Below, in pieces: positions 8,175-17,352 of a DNA stretch of 64,000 bases (positions within the stretch are counted from its first letter, which is position 1; every line of letters starts with the position of its first letter). Origin of the DNA: Thiocapsa sp. KS1 (lineage in GTDB: Bacteria; Pseudomonadota; Gammaproteobacteria; Chromatiales; Chromatiaceae); the NCBI RefSeq assembly GCF_001499735.1, contig NZ_LN848257.1, positions 2,958,101 to 3,022,100 on the forward strand, in the 5' to 3' direction. The position numbers and the translations under genes were made by a program. Under the pieces are notes generated by a model. That model was not told the DNA's origin and did no database searches. It saw only the letters and a list, made by a program, of their open reading frames with translations.

Positions 8175-11159
8175 ATGACTCACTCACCCCTGCGCGTCCC
8201 AGCCCGACCCGGGGTGGTCGCGGCTGCGGTCTTCCTGGCGGCATCTCTCCTCGCCGGCGCGACGATCGCCCTCTCGGAGCATCAACGCGTGCAGCTCGCA
8301 CGGGCGGATGCCGCGGCGATCGCCGACGACTACGCGGACATCCTCACGGTCCGGATGGATCGTGCCCTGTCGGTAACCTATGCCTTGGCTGCACTGGTTC
8401 ATCAGGGCAACGGACGGATCGAGGGGTTCGAGACGATCGCCCGTGCACTCTTGCCCTTGTACGAGAGCGTCGAGGCCATCTACCTGGCACCCGAGGGCAT
8501 CGTGCGGCAGGTCTTCCCCTTGGAGAAGAACGAGGCGGTGGTCGGCCTGAATTTGCTGGAAAACCCCGATCAGCACACCGAGGCACGCCTTGCGCGCGAT
8601 ACCGGCCGGCTCACCCTGGCGGGCCCCTTCGAGCTGGTGCAGGGCGGCGAGGGTCTGGTCGGTCGCCTGCCTGTCTTCCTTCACGACGCGCAGGGCGAAT
8701 CCCGCTTCTGGGGATTCACCATGGCGATGATGCGCGCACCCTCGGCACTCGAGTCCTGCGGACTGTCGCAGCTGCGCGAGCGGGGGTTCGAGTATGCACT
8801 CTGGCGTACGCACCCGAGCAGCGGCTCGGCGCAGGTCATCGCGGGATCCTCGCCCGCGGATCTGATCGACCCGGTGGACCAACCGGTTGTCTTGCCGAAC
8901 AGCACCTGGACCCTGAGCGTCAGCCCGGTGTGGGGCTGGTCGGATCCGGCCGGCCTTGCCTTGAAGGGTGCATCGGGCGTAGCGCTCGCCCTGCTGCTCG
9001 CTGCGCTCGCGGGACTGCTGGTCAAAGCGACCACCGACCGCCGAAGACTCGAAGACCAGGTGCGCGAGCGGACGAGTCAGATCCGTGCCCGCGAGTCGGA
9101 TCTCACGCGCGCTCAGGCGGTGGCCAAGGTCGGAAGCTGGAAGATCGACCTCGCGAGCGGTCGCGTGCAACGCTCGGCGGAGGCCGACCGAATCCTGGGC
9201 TCGCATGAAGGTCAGCCGGGCACGGCGGAGGCCCTGTTCGGCCCCGTCCATCCGGCCGACCGAGAGGTCGCGGACAATGCCTGGCAGGCCGCCCGTGCAG
9301 GCGAGGCATTCGACATCTGTTATCGCATGCTCGACGGCGAGCGGTTTCGCTGGGTCCGTGCGCGCCTCGATCACGAGCCCGATGCATCGGCTCCGCGCCG
9401 CTCCTGCGTCGGCACCCTCCAGGACATCACCGAGCAGAAATCGGCCGATGCGGCTTTGCGCGAGAGCGAGGGATTTCTCAACTCCGTCATGGAGATCCTC
9501 CCCGTCGGGATCTGGTTCTTGAACGAGAACTGCGAGATTCGATTCGTCAACGACGCCGGCAAGCGCATCTGGGGTGGCGCCCGCTATGTCGGAATCGAGC
9601 GCTTCGGCGAGTACAAGGCCTGGTGGCTCGATACCGGCAAAGCGATCGAGCCCCAAGACTGGGCGGCGGCGCGCGCCATCGCGCGCGGCGAGACCTCGCT
9701 CGGCGAGCAGATCCAGATCGAGTGTTTCGACGGCACGCGCAAGGTCGTGCTCAACTCGGCCGTGCCCCTGCGCGGGGCCGACGGGACCGTCAAGGGCGCG
9801 GTCGTGGTCAACCAGGACATTACCCAGAACAAGGCCGCCGAGGAGGAGATCCGCCGGCTCGCCTTCTACGACCCCCTGACGCAGTTGCCCAACCGTCGGC
9901 TTCTGCTCGAGCATCTCGCGCACGCTCAAGCCAAGAGCGCACGTACCCTGCACGAGGGGGCGCTCCTCTTCATCGACCTGGACAACTTCAAGACACTCAA
10001 CGATACCTTCGGCCACGACACCGGCGACCTCCTGCTGCAGCAGGTCGCCGAGCGGCTGAGCGCCTGCGTGCGCGAGGGCGACACCGTGGCCCGGCTCGGG
10101 GGCGACGAGTTCGTCGTCATGCTCGAGGATCTGGGCACGGATGCCGAGCAGGCGGGGGCGCACGCCGAGCGCGTCGGCGAGAAGATTCTCACCCATCTGA
10201 ATCCGCCCTATCGGATCGCCGAGCAGTCGCACCACAGCACCCCGAGCATCGGGATCACGCTCTTCTGCGGCCACCGGGAGAGCCTGGAAGAGCTGCTCAA
10301 GCGCGCCGATCTGGCCATGTATCAGGCCAAGGCCGCGGGTCGCAACACACTGTGCTTTTTCGATCCCCAGATGCATTCGGTCCTGGCGCGTCGCGCGGCG
10401 CTCGAGGTGGACCTGCGTCAGGGTCTGCTGGACGGGCAATTCTTCCTCCAGTACCAGTCTCAGGTCGACGACACCGGCAGAGTAACCGGCGCCGAGGCAC
10501 TCCTGCGCTGGCGCCATCCGGAACGCGGCCTGGTCTCGCCGGGCGAATTCATCCCGGTGGCGGAATCCTCGGGTCTGATCCTACCCCTCGGCCAGTGGGT
10601 GCTCGAGGCGGCGGCGCGCCAGCTCGATGCCTGGGCCCGTCACCCGACGACGGCCCATCTCACCTTGGCGGTCAACATCAGTGCGCGTCAGTTCCGAGAC
10701 CCGCGCTTTGTCGAGCAGGTCCTACGGATCATCGAGCAGACCGGCGCAAGCCCGCATCGACTGAAGCTCGAGATCACCGAGAGCCTGCTGCTCGACGACA
10801 TCGGCGATGCCATCGCGAAGATGACCGCGCTCAAAGCCTACGGTGTCGGGTTCTCGCTCGACGACTTCGGCACAGGGTATTCCTCGCTCTCCTACCTGAA
10901 AAAGTTGCCGCTCGATCAGTTGAAGATCGATCAGTCCTTCGTGCGCGACGTGCTGACCGACCCCAACGATGCCGCCATCGCACGCACCATCGTGGCACTG
11001 GCGCAGACGCTCGGCCTGGGCGTCATCGCGGAGGGCGTCGAAACCCAGGAGCAGCGGAGCTTTCTCTGCGAGCATGGATGCCACGCCTTCCAGGGCTATT
11101 TGTTCGGGCGCCCCGGAGCGGCGGAGGATCTACTCGAAGGACCGCGGGCGACTCTCTGA
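8175..11159 (+). CDS. CHASE-PAS-GGDEF-EAL cyclic-di-GMP protein, with intact sites
   Basis: A 994-residue paralogue of the upstream protein with the same order but only two PAS domains. It has a transmembrane segment (about 12-32), CHASE (about 50-240), a second transmembrane segment, PAS, PAS, GGDEF and EAL. RLGGDEF (about residue 643) is intact with an REGD inhibitory site. The EAL domain has AEALLRW, LEITES, DDFGTGYSSL (about 895) and KIDQSF, so both cyclase and phosphodiesterase activities are possible. The two CHASE domains share segments such as EHQRVQL/EQQRVQL, NEAVxGL and TGRLTL, implying tandem duplication. The start at 8175 (MTHSPL) has GGAG 10 nt upstream. Confidence 0.92.
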   Translation: MTHSPLRVPARPGVVAAAVFLAASLLAGATIALSEHQRVQLARADAAAIADDYADILTVRMDRALSVTYALAALVHQGNGRIEGFETIARALLPLYESVEAIYLAPEGIVRQVFPLEKNEAVVGLNLLENPDQHTEARLARDTGRLTLAGPFELVQGGEGLVGRLPVFLHDAQGESRFWGFTMAMMRAPSALESCGLSQLRERGFEYALWRTHPSSGSAQVIAGSSPADLIDPVDQPVVLPNSTWTLSVSPVWGWSDPAGLALKGASGVALALLLAALAGLLVKATTDRRRLEDQVRERTSQIRARESDLTRAQAVAKVGSWKIDLASGRVQRSAEADRILGSHEGQPGTAEALFGPVHPADREVADNAWQAARAGEAFDICYRMLDGERFRWVRARLDHEPDASAPRRSCVGTLQDITEQKSADAALRESEGFLNSVMEILPVGIWFLNENCEIRFVNDAGKRIWGGARYVGIERFGEYKAWWLDTGKAIEPQDWAAARAIARGETSLGEQIQIECFDGTRKVVLNSAVPLRGADGTVKGAVVVNQDITQNKAAEEEIRRLAFYDPLTQLPNRRLLLEHLAHAQAKSARTLHEGALLFIDLDNFKTLNDTFGHDTGDLLLQQVAERLSACVREGDTVARLGGDEFVVMLEDLGTDAEQAGAHAERVGEKILTHLNPPYRIAEQSHHSTPSIGITLFCGHRESLEELLKRADLAMYQAKAAGRNTLCFFDPQMHSVLARRAALEVDLRQGLLDGQFFLQYQSQVDDTGRVTGAEALLRWRHPERGLVSPGEFIPVAESSGLILPLGQWVLEAAARQLDAWARHPTTAHLTLAVNISARQFRDPRFVEQVLRIIEQTGASPHRLKLEITESLLLDDIGDAIAKMTALKAYGVGFSLDDFGTGYSSLSYLKKLPLDQLKIDQSFVRDVLTDPNDAAIARTIVALAQTLGLGVIAEGVETQEQRSFLCEHGCHAFQGYLFGRPGAAEDLLEGPRATL

Positions 11160-11253
11160 TCGCGAGCACTGTGCCGATCGCCTCGCTCGCAGGCGAGACG
11201 ATGGTATCCTTGGGCCAGCGAGTCACCGTTCTTTCGTGCAGACCTGCCCGCGC

Positions 11254-14061
11254 ATGAATCTATTCTTCGTCGTTCTCATTCCCTTCCTCGGGGCCGGCTT
11301 GGCTGCGTGGGTGTCGCGCTTCGGCCGGCTTCAATCGGCTTGGATGGCGGGGGGCGTAACCCTTGTCGCACTGATCGCGCTGACCCCGAGCCTTCCTGCC
11401 CCGTTCCTCGGCGAGACCCTTGTCCAACGCATCCCCTGGATACCGGCCCTGGGGCTCGACCTCGTCTTGCGGCTCGACGGTCTCGGCCTGCTGTTCGCCC
11501 TGATGGTCCTGGGGATGGGCCTGCTGGTCATCCTCTATGCCCGTTACTACCTGGCCGAGCGCGACTGCATGGGCCGGTTCTATGGTTATCTGCTGCTCTT
11601 CATGGGCTCGATGCTCGGGATCGTCCTGTCGGAAAACCTGATCCTGCTCCTGATGTTCTGGGAGCTGACGAGTCTCTCGTCCTTCCTGCTCATCAGCTAC
11701 TGGCAGCATCGCGAGGATGCCCGAACGGGGGCGCGCATGGCGCTTGCCGTCACCGGGCTGGGCGGGCTCGCCATGCTCGGCGGCTTCGTGCTGCTCGGCG
11801 AGATGGTCGGCAGCTATGATCTGTCCGTCGTCCTCGCCAACGGGGAGTTGATCCGATCCGACCCGCTCTACACGCCGATGCTGGTCTTGATCCTGCTCGG
11901 TGCCTTCACCAAGTCGGCACAGTTCCCGTTCCATTTCTGGCTGCCGCACGCGATGGCGGCGCCCACGCCGGTGTCGGCCTATCTGCACTCGGCAACTCTG
12001 GTCAAAGCCGGCGTCTTCCTGCTGGCGCGCTTGTTCCCGGTACTGTCCGGCACATCGCAGTGGTCCATCCTGGTGATCGGAGCCGGGCTTGCGACCCTGT
12101 TGATCGGCGCCTACTTCGCGCTCTTCAAGCACGACATCAAGGGCCTGCTCGCCTATTCGACCATCAGCCATCTGGGCCTGATCACGCTCCTGTTCGGCAT
12201 CGGCACACCGCTCGCCGCGGTCGCCGGGGTCTTCCACATCATCAACCACGCAACCTTCAAGGCGTCGCTCTTCATGGCCGCGGGCATCATCGACCATGAA
12301 TGCGGGACGCGCGACATGCGCCGCATCAACGGTCTCTGGCGTTACATGCCCTACACCGGGACGTTGGCGATGGTGGCCGCGGCGGCGATGGCCGGTGTCC
12401 CGCTCTTCAACGGGTTCTTGTCGAAGGAGATGTTCTTCGGAGAGACCGTCACCTTTTCGGCGAACCACACCTGGGACTGGTTGTTGCCGGCCGCCGTCGT
12501 CGTCGCCGGGATCTTCGCAGTCGCCTATTCGCTGCGCTTTATCCACGACGTCTTCTTCAACGGCGACCCGATCGATCTGCCCAAGACCCCGCACGAGCCG
12601 CCGCGCTGGATGAAGGTGCCGGTGGAGATCCTGGTCGCGATCTGTTTGCTGGTCGGCATCCTGCCGGCCTTTACCGTGGCGCCGCTGCTTTACGTGGCCG
12701 CGACGGGTGTCCTTCAGACCGCCCCGCCGGACTACGATCTGGCCATCTGGCACGGCGTCAACGCCGCGCTGATCATGAGTGTCATCGCCCTGATCGGCGG
12801 CATCCTCATCTATGCCGGACGCCGACCGCTGTTCAACCTCGCCACCAAGCTCGAAGGGCTCCTCGATGCCAGGGCCGTCTTCGATGGGCTCCTGAAGGGG
12901 CTGCTCGCGCTGGCCGGTGCCGTCACCCGCATCCTGGATACCGGCTCGCTGCAGCGCATGCTGCTCGTCTTCATCCTGTCGGCGTTGACCCTGGGGACGG
13001 TCGGTTTCTTGGGCGGCGGCGCTCCGCTGACCGGCGATCGCGACCTCTTGCCGGCCGATGCAGTGAGCCTGCTGGTCACGATCGCGCTGATCATCGTCGC
13101 CCTCTGGACGGTCGTCCTGCACCGTCGCCGCCTGACCGCACTCATCGTCATGGGTGCCTTGGGCCTGCTGGTGTCGCTCATCTTCGTAAAGTTCTCGGCA
13201 CCGGACCTCGCATTGACCCAACTCTCGGTAGAGGTGGTGACGATCGTCCTGCTGCTGTTGGCGCTCTATTTCCTTCCGCAGTACAGCCCGGCCGAGTCAA
13301 GCTGGCCGCGCCGGGTCCGCGACATCGGGGTCGCCTGCTTGGCCGGCGGCGGCGCGGCGGCACTGACCTGGTCGGTGCTGACACGGCCTTACGAGAGCAT
13401 TGCGGACTACTTCCTGGAGAACAGCGTGCCCGGAGGCGGGGGCGCGAACGTGGTCAACGTGATCCTGGTGGATTTCCGCGGCTTCGACACGCTGGGGGAG
13501 ATCTCGGTCCTGGCGCTGGCCGGATTGGGGATCTACGCGATGCTGAAGGATCTGCGTCTGCCCGGACCGACCTGCGATGCACGGGGTCGGCCCTGGAACT
13601 GGGACATGCATCCCGTCATCATGGCGGCCCTGACACGACTCCTGCTGCCGCTCGCACTGCTGGTCTCGGCCTTCATCTTCCTGCGCGGACATAACCTGCC
13701 GGGCGGCGGTTTCATCGCAGGGCTCATCACCGCGATCGCCCTGATCATGCAGTATCTGGCGAACGGCGTGGAATGGACACACGTCCGCATGACATCGAAT
13801 CTGCATCCGGTCATCGGTGCCGGGCTGCTGATCGGATTGCTCACCGGGCTGGCGAGCCTGGTCTTCGGCTATCCCTTCCTGACCTCCGCCTTTACCCATG
13901 TGCACTGGCCGGTGATCGGGGACTTCGAGCTGGCCTCGGCGATCGCCTTCGATCTCGGGGTCTATCTCGTGGTGGTCGGGGCGACGCTCCTGATCCTGGT
14001 GCATCTCGGCCTGATGCACCACGCCAGCCATCCGGGCGAGCAGGAGCCGAACCATGCTTGA
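11254..14061 (+). CDS. mrpA: Mrp Na+/H+ antiporter subunit A fused to B (MrpAB/PhaAB)
   Basis: A 935-residue polytopic membrane protein. The N-terminal two thirds is the NuoL-like subunit A, with FWELTSLSSFLLI carrying the conserved membrane glutamate and FPFHFWLPHAMAAPTPVSAYLHSA the conserved loop. The C-terminal part, from about residue 785 (RLLLPLALLVSAF, GHNLPGGGFIAGL), is an MnhB-type domain, as in the fused group 2 operons of proteobacteria. The complex exports Na+ in exchange for H+ at the cytoplasmic membrane. It is the first gene of the operon and overlaps mrpC by 8 nt. Confidence 0.95.
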   Translation: MNLFFVVLIPFLGAGLAAWVSRFGRLQSAWMAGGVTLVALIALTPSLPAPFLGETLVQRIPWIPALGLDLVLRLDGLGLLFALMVLGMGLLVILYARYYLAERDCMGRFYGYLLLFMGSMLGIVLSENLILLLMFWELTSLSSFLLISYWQHREDARTGARMALAVTGLGGLAMLGGFVLLGEMVGSYDLSVVLANGELIRSDPLYTPMLVLILLGAFTKSAQFPFHFWLPHAMAAPTPVSAYLHSATLVKAGVFLLARLFPVLSGTSQWSILVIGAGLATLLIGAYFALFKHDIKGLLAYSTISHLGLITLLFGIGTPLAAVAGVFHIINHATFKASLFMAAGIIDHECGTRDMRRINGLWRYMPYTGTLAMVAAAAMAGVPLFNGFLSKEMFFGETVTFSANHTWDWLLPAAVVVAGIFAVAYSLRFIHDVFFNGDPIDLPKTPHEPPRWMKVPVEILVAICLLVGILPAFTVAPLLYVAATGVLQTAPPDYDLAIWHGVNAALIMSVIALIGGILIYAGRRPLFNLATKLEGLLDARAVFDGLLKGLLALAGAVTRILDTGSLQRMLLVFILSALTLGTVGFLGGGAPLTGDRDLLPADAVSLLVTIALIIVALWTVVLHRRRLTALIVMGALGLLVSLIFVKFSAPDLALTQLSVEVVTIVLLLLALYFLPQYSPAESSWPRRVRDIGVACLAGGGAAALTWSVLTRPYESIADYFLENSVPGGGGANVVNVILVDFRGFDTLGEISVLALAGLGIYAMLKDLRLPGPTCDARGRPWNWDMHPVIMAALTRLLLPLALLVSAFIFLRGHNLPGGGFIAGLITAIALIMQYLANGVEWTHVRMTSNLHPVIGAGLLIGLLTGLASLVFGYPFLTSAFTHVHWPVIGDFELASAIAFDLGVYLVVVGATLLILVHLGLMHHASHPGEQEPNHA

Positions 14062-14440
14062 GGAGCCGTCGTCGATGGAAGCCCTGATCGCCGTAATCAT
14101 CGGTGTCTTGACCGCCTGCGGGGTCTACCTGGCACTGCGGGCGCGCACCTTTCCCGTGGTGATCGGACTGACCCTGTTGTCCTACGCCGTTAATCTCTTC
14201 CTCTTCGTCACCGGGCGCCTGACCGTCGGCCAACCCGCGGTGATCTCGGATCAGGCCGTCGGCTATACGGATCCGCTGCCTCAGGCGCTGGTGCTGACCG
14301 CCATCGTCATCAGCTTCGGCATGACCGCCTTCATCATCATGCTGGCGCTCAAGGCGCGTGCCGAGCTGGGAACCGATCAGGTGGATGGCCGGCTCGACGG
14401 CGGCGACGCCCCGAATGAGCGCGGGAGAGAGCACGGATGA
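14054..14440 (+). CDS. mrpC: Mrp antiporter subunit C
   Basis: A 128-residue NuoK-like subunit with three transmembrane helices. The segment LIAVIIGVLTACGVYLAL, then GLTLLSYAVNLFLF, then PLPQALVLTAIVISFG, is typical of MnhC/PhaC, and TDPLPQALVLTAIVI is the family signature. Its start lies inside the 3' end of mrpA; an internal ATG at 14075 (MEALIA) is an alternative. Its stop overlaps the mrpD start by 4 nt. Confidence 0.95.
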   Translation: MLEEPSSMEALIAVIIGVLTACGVYLALRARTFPVVIGLTLLSYAVNLFLFVTGRLTVGQPAVISDQAVGYTDPLPQALVLTAIVISFGMTAFIIMLALKARAELGTDQVDGRLDGGDAPNERGREHG

Positions 14441-15969
14441 GCCATCTGGTCATCGCCCCGGTCCTCTTCCCGCTCTTTGCGGCAACCCTGTTGCTGCTGT
14501 TGCGGCGCGTCATGCCCTTGCGCGTGCGACGCAGCCTGAATCTCGTCGCGCTCGTCATCCAGATCCTGCTGGTTTCTCTCCTGGCTCAGCGTGTCGCCGG
14601 GGGCGAGATCCTGGTCTATGCGCTCGGCAACTGGCCGGCACCCTACGGGATCGTCATGGTCGCGGATCGTCTGAGCGTCTGGATGCTGCTCGTCACGAGC
14701 CTGCTCGCCTTCTTCGCCATGCTCTATGCCGTGCGCGGGACGGATGCCGGTAGCCGGCACTTCCACCCGCTCTTCCAGCTCCAGTTGTTCGGTCTGAGCG
14801 GGGCCTTTCTGACCGGCGATCTGTTCAACCTCTTCGTTTTCTTCGAGATCCTGCTGCTCGCCTCCTACGGGCTGCTGCTGCATCGCGGCGGGGCCAATCG
14901 GGTGCGCGCCGGGCTGCACTTCGTCGCACTGAATCTCGCGGGGTCCACGCTCTTTCTGTTCGCGGTCGGCACCCTCTACGCCATCCTCGGGACGCTCAAT
15001 ATGGCGGACCTTGCGGTGAAGGCGGCAGCGATCCCGCCGGAGAACCTCGGCGTGGTGCGCGCGGCCGGTCTCCTGCTGTTCGCAGTCTTTGCGCTGAAGG
15101 CGGCACTGATCCCGCTCTATCTGTGGCTGCCCGCGGCCTATTCGTCGACCTCCGCACCGGTGGCAGCACTCTTCGCGATCATGACCAAGGTCGGCGCCTA
15201 CAGCATCCTGCGGGTCTATACCCTGATCTTCGGCGCCGAGGCCGGTCCGGTCGCGGATCTGATCGGCCCCTGGCTGTTGCCGCTCGCGCTCGCGACCATG
15301 GCGATCGGCACCCTGGGTGTGCTGGCTGCGCATGAGCTGCGCCGGCAGGTCGCCTATCTGGTGGTGGTGTCGGTGGGGTTCCTGCTGACGGCCTTCGCAC
15401 TGGGGACCGAGGCCAGCATCGGCGCAGGTCTCTATTATCTGGCGCACACGACATTCGCCGCGGCGGCCTTCTTCCTCTTGGCGGACATCATCGCCATGGG
15501 GCGCGGCACGCTTGCGGATCGTCTGGATCCGGGGCCGATCATCGCCAACGCCAGCCTGGTCGGTGCGCTCTTCTTCATCACCGCCATCCTCGTCTCCGGG
15601 CTGCCGCCGCTGTCTGGATTTCTCGGCAAGTACATGGTGCTGAATGCCGCGGTGGACCTGCCGAGCATGCCTTGGGTGTTCGGCGTGATCCTGACGGCCG
15701 GGCTCTTCGGCGTCATCGCGCTCGCGCGCAGCGGCAGCCTTCTGTTCTACCGCGCCGAGGGCCTGATCGAGCGCACCGGCGCCGCCGGTCGGTCCGCCGT
15801 CGGCCCGAATTGGGGCCGTCTCTTGCCGGTCATCGGCCTGCTGCTGCTCTGCGTCACGCTGGTCATCTGGGCCGGACCCTTGTCCGAGTACACCCGTGCA
15901 ACCGCCGAGCAGCTCCTGGAGCCCGGCGTTTATATCCGTGCCGTGCTGGGCGACCCCCGACCTGTTTGA
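14437..15969 (+). CDS. mrpD: Mrp antiporter subunit D
   Basis: A 510-residue NuoM/N-like antiporter subunit with about 14 transmembrane helices. FVFFEILLLASYGLLL holds the conserved membrane glutamate, and FALKAALIPLYLWLPAAY with SSTSAPVAALFAIMTKVGAY is the characteristic proton-channel segment. ATGA overlap with mrpC (14437-14440) indicates translational coupling. Length matches MrpD (about 500). Confidence 0.95.
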   Translation: MSHLVIAPVLFPLFAATLLLLLRRVMPLRVRRSLNLVALVIQILLVSLLAQRVAGGEILVYALGNWPAPYGIVMVADRLSVWMLLVTSLLAFFAMLYAVRGTDAGSRHFHPLFQLQLFGLSGAFLTGDLFNLFVFFEILLLASYGLLLHRGGANRVRAGLHFVALNLAGSTLFLFAVGTLYAILGTLNMADLAVKAAAIPPENLGVVRAAGLLLFAVFALKAALIPLYLWLPAAYSSTSAPVAALFAIMTKVGAYSILRVYTLIFGAEAGPVADLIGPWLLPLALATMAIGTLGVLAAHELRRQVAYLVVVSVGFLLTAFALGTEASIGAGLYYLAHTTFAAAAFFLLADIIAMGRGTLADRLDPGPIIANASLVGALFFITAILVSGLPPLSGFLGKYMVLNAAVDLPSMPWVFGVILTAGLFGVIALARSGSLLFYRAEGLIERTGAAGRSAVGPNWGRLLPVIGLLLLCVTLVIWAGPLSEYTRATAEQLLEPGVYIRAVLGDPRPV

Positions 15970-15985
15970 GCGGAGTGCATAAGCG

Positions 15986-16480
15986 ATGAAGCTCAGGCTG
16001 CTGCCCCATCCCATCCTTACACCGGTGCTGACCCTGATCTGGCTTCTGCTGGTCAACAGCCTGTCGCCCGGTCAGATCCTCTTGGGCCTGATCCTGGGAT
16101 GGGCGATCCCGGTCTTCACGCTGCGCTTCTGGCCGGAGCGGGTCAGGATACACAAGCCGCTGACCTTGATGCGATTTTTGGCGGTCGTCATGTACGACAT
16201 CCTGATCGCCAACCTCGCGGTCGCCGCGCTGATCCTGGGCGGTCCGAAGCACGTCAAGCCGGCCTTCGTCCGCGTGCCGCTTGCCTTGCGCACGGATCTC
16301 GGGATCAGCCTGCTCGCCAACACGATCTCCCTGACGCCGGGAACCGTCTCGGCCTGGCTCAGCCCGGATCGCAGCTTTTTGGTCGTCCATGGGCTCAAGG
16401 TCAACGACCCCGACTCCCTGATCGCCGAGATCAAGCGCCGCTACGAGACACCGATCAAGGAGGTCTTCGAGCCATGCTGA
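15986..16480 (+). CDS. mrpE: Mrp antiporter subunit E
   Basis: A 164-residue MnhE/PhaE protein with two N-terminal hydrophobic helices followed by a cytoplasmic domain. Recognisable segments are ANTISLTPGTVSAWLS and the downstream VHGLKVNDPDSL, both characteristic of the family. It follows mrpD by 16 nt and overlaps mrpF by 7 nt. Confidence 0.94.
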   Translation: MKLRLLPHPILTPVLTLIWLLLVNSLSPGQILLGLILGWAIPVFTLRFWPERVRIHKPLTLMRFLAVVMYDILIANLAVAALILGGPKHVKPAFVRVPLALRTDLGISLLANTISLTPGTVSAWLSPDRSFLVVHGLKVNDPDSLIAEIKRRYETPIKEVFEPC

Positions 16481-16743
16481 GCATCGCCGTCTCCATCGCC
16501 TTCGCACTGGTCTCCGGGGCGCTGCTGCTGAGCCTCTTTCGTCTACTCAGGGGGCCGGACAAGCCGGACCGCATCCTGGCGCTCGACACCCTCTACATCA
16601 ATACGATCGCCTTGCTGGTCCTGCTCGGGATCCATCTAAGCAGCTCGCTGTATTTCGAGGCCGCGCTTCTGATCGCCATGATGGGGTTTGTCGGTACGGT
16701 GGCGCTCTGCAAATACCTGCTGCGCGGCGATATCATCGAGTGA
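16474..16743 (+). CDS. mrpF: Mrp antiporter subunit F
   Basis: An 89-residue MnhF with three transmembrane helices and the signature RGPDKPDRILALDTLYIN. The start inside mrpE gives the normal length. Its TGA stop (16741-16743) touches the left arm of element C, after which a 205-bp gap separates it from mrpG, unlike the overlapping junctions upstream. Confidence 0.95.
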   Translation: MLSIAVSIAFALVSGALLLSLFRLLRGPDKPDRILALDTLYINTIALLVLLGIHLSSSLYFEAALLIAMMGFVGTVALCKYLLRGDIIE

Positions 16744-16835
16744 TGAAAGCGCGTCTTTTGGTGGACTTCTGTAATATTCGAGGGGATAGCAAACGTCGTC
16801 TGCATCTGTACACGTCGGAGTCGACGCGCTTTCAT
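16743..16835. repeat. 87-bp-class intergenic element, copy C
   Basis: Perfect 13-bp inverted repeat: ATGAAAGCGCGTC at 16743-16755 and GACGCGCTTTCAT at 16823-16835, total 93 bp. It begins on the last base of the mrpF stop codon. This arm variant (G before CGCG, matched by C on the other side) is unique among the copies. It is followed by an AT-rich 26-bp spacer, then copy D. Confidence 0.8.
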
Positions 16836-16861
16836 GATGTTTAATTTTTTGATTTTCTTTC

Positions 16862-16949
16862 TTCAATCGCGTCGACTCCAGGCTTTCAGGAATCCACGTG
16901 GCTCTGATTCGGCACACCCTCTATTGATCACGGCGAGGACGCGATTGAA
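16862..16949. repeat. 87-bp-class intergenic element, copy D
   Basis: Perfect 12-bp inverted repeat: TTCAATCGCGTC at 16862-16873 and GACGCGATTGAA at 16938-16949, total 88 bp. The right arm ends on the A of the mrpG start codon and includes the end of its GAGGA ribosome binding site. Copies C and D together fill the entire mrpF-mrpG gap. Confidence 0.8.
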
Positions 16950-17302
16950 TGCTTGAGATGCTGTTGTCGGTTTTGATCGTCGTCGGTGCGCTCTTCACCT
17001 TCATCGGATCCCTGGGGCTTGCCCGGCTGGGCGATTTCTATACGCGCCTGCATGGCCCGACCAAGGCCACCACCCTCGGCGTCGGTGCGCTGCTGATCGC
17101 CTCGGTGCTCTATTTCAGCACCCGCGGCGAGGGACTCAGCCTGCATGAGATCCTGGTGACCCTCTTCCTCTTCATCACGGCCCCGGTCAGTGCGCACCTG
17201 CTCGCCAAGGCCGCGCTGCATCTGCGCGTGCGCTCGATTGCACCGCCGCCGCCCGAGGCCGAGGATCCGTTGGCCGATACCCGCGTCCGGGCCGGCGACT
17301 AG
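16949..17302 (+). CDS. mrpG: Mrp antiporter subunit G
   Basis: A 117-residue MnhG with three transmembrane helices. The segment GLARLGDFYTRLHGPTKATT is the family signature, and a Pro-rich tail follows. The ATG at 16949 has GAGGA (16935-16939) about 9 nt upstream, partly inside the element D arm, so pairing of the two arms could mask initiation. It completes the AB-C-D-E-F-G set. Confidence 0.94.
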   Translation: MLEMLLSVLIVVGALFTFIGSLGLARLGDFYTRLHGPTKATTLGVGALLIASVLYFSTRGEGLSLHEILVTLFLFITAPVSAHLLAKAALHLRVRSIAPPPPEAEDPLADTRVRAGD

Positions 17303-17352
17303 ATCAGACCGAGCATCCTCGGCCTTTGCGGCCCAAGCGACCCTCATCCGCC

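Noticed and set aside
10969..11253. Long in-frame upstream extension of mrpA into the preceding EAL gene
   Set aside because: The extension is an alternative-frame reading of the EAL domain; MrpA homology starts at ATG 11254.
16441..16743. Longer frame through mrpE as the mrpF start
   Set aside because: The upstream part is an out-of-frame shadow of mrpE; MrpF family length and signature fit ATG 16474.
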